Shown here one piece after another: positions 63,935-64,000 of a DNA stretch of 64,000 nucleotides (the stretch's first letter is position 1; every line of letters begins with the position of its first letter). A model generated the notes under the pieces. It ran no database searches. It was not told the DNA's origin and saw only the letters and a program-made list of their open reading frames with translations. The position numbers and the translations under genes were made by a program. This DNA is from Dysgonamonadaceae bacterium. GTDB lineage: Bacteria > Bacteroidota > Bacteroidia > Bacteroidales > Dysgonomonadaceae. Location: positions 310,001 through 374,000 of the forward strand of contig JAIRUA010000007.1 of the NCBI GenBank assembly GCA_031254645.1, read 5' to 3'.

Positions 63935-64000
63935 ATGAAAGAACAACCTGCAAAAGTTAATTATTTTTTTAGTCAAGGATACACAGACCTTCGGAACACT
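63935..64000 (+). CDS. Next gene of the operon (3' partial)
   Basis: Begins 3 bp after the small membrane protein with ATG and stays open for 22 codons to the window edge (MKEQPAKVNYFFSQGYTDLR). Too short to identify; its tight spacing shows the operon continues. Confidence 0.6.
   Translation, partial: MKEQPAKVNYFFSQGYTDLRNT

Larger units (their letters stand above)
41085..64000. mobile_element. Integrative/mobilizable element (left end approximate, runs off window)
   Basis: From the toxin and relaxase relics onward the genes are those of a mobile element: two tyrosine recombinases, HTH and DnaC-like replication functions, MobA/MobB-type mobilization proteins, a VirD4-like coupling protein and a large cargo operon. 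No flanking tRNA or direct repeat was found, so the left end (between 41072 and 42600) is estimated and the right end lies beyond the window. No VirB4 or other type IV secretion gene is in view. Confidence 0.7.

Overview
The window looks like chromosome of an anaerobic Bacteroidales bacterium. The signs are an RprX/RprY-type regulator pair, adjacent pyrB and pyrI, a single-chain ResB/CcsA cytochrome c biogenesis protein, BACON and Listeria-Bacteroides-repeat domains in a leucine-rich lipoprotein, an [FeFe]-hydrogenase-like protein, and the Bacteroidetes -7 promoter element TAnnTTTG in front of many genes with little Shine-Dalgarno use. I cannot name the species. No rRNA, tRNA or CRISPR array was seen. 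Region 1 (1-28350) is ordinary core chromosome: ccsA (cut by the window edge), rprXY, yicC-gmk with an esterase and a BASS-type transporter, tsaC/sua5, a DUF2461 protein, galK divergent from a GH31 glycosidase, an FKBP lipoprotein, glyQS, a polysaccharide flippase, pyrB-pyrI-flavin reductase, fhs, a nitronate monooxygenase-like gene, plsC, a cbpA/cbpM-like chaperone pair and a four-domain persulfide/CoA-disulfide reductase. Many gaps hold long inverted or tandem AT-rich repeats. Region 2 (28430-41071) reads as one regulatory unit: tolC and hlyD homologues, an RND pump whose C-terminus carries a 2[4Fe-4S] ferredoxin domain, a Tat-signal [FeFe]-hydrogenase-like protein lacking one H-cluster cysteine, a small haem-type membrane protein, and a LytS/LytTR pair. 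Three promoters here carry three copies each of an ATTTCAACCC-like element at exact 21-bp steps, placed 41-42 bp before TAATTTTG. I infer these are operators of the LytTR regulator encoded at the end of the locus.  Region 3 (about 41085-64000, running off the window) is an integrative/mobilizable element. It starts with relics (a frameshifted AbiEii-like gene fused to a 3'-truncated MobV-type relaxase), then an integrase, an AlbA_2/ATPase-type regulator, an HTH protein, a DnaC-like ATPase, MobA/MobB-type mobilization genes, a second tyrosine recombinase, and a 314-bp segment bounded by perfect 24-bp inverted repeats that looks like an invertible promoter. Downstream, in one direction, lie a VirD4/TraG-type coupling ATPase, two small charged proteins, a LIM-plus-HExxH DA1-like peptidase, a GrpE-like protein, a lid-less Hsp70, a large zinc-ribbon/FN3-like protein, a zinc-ribbon GTPase, a GAP1-like GTPase partner and a small membrane protein. 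This chaperone-peptidase-GTPase operon, apparently under recombinational control, is the most unusual system in the window. Its function (conflict or defence, or something linked to transfer) is inference.
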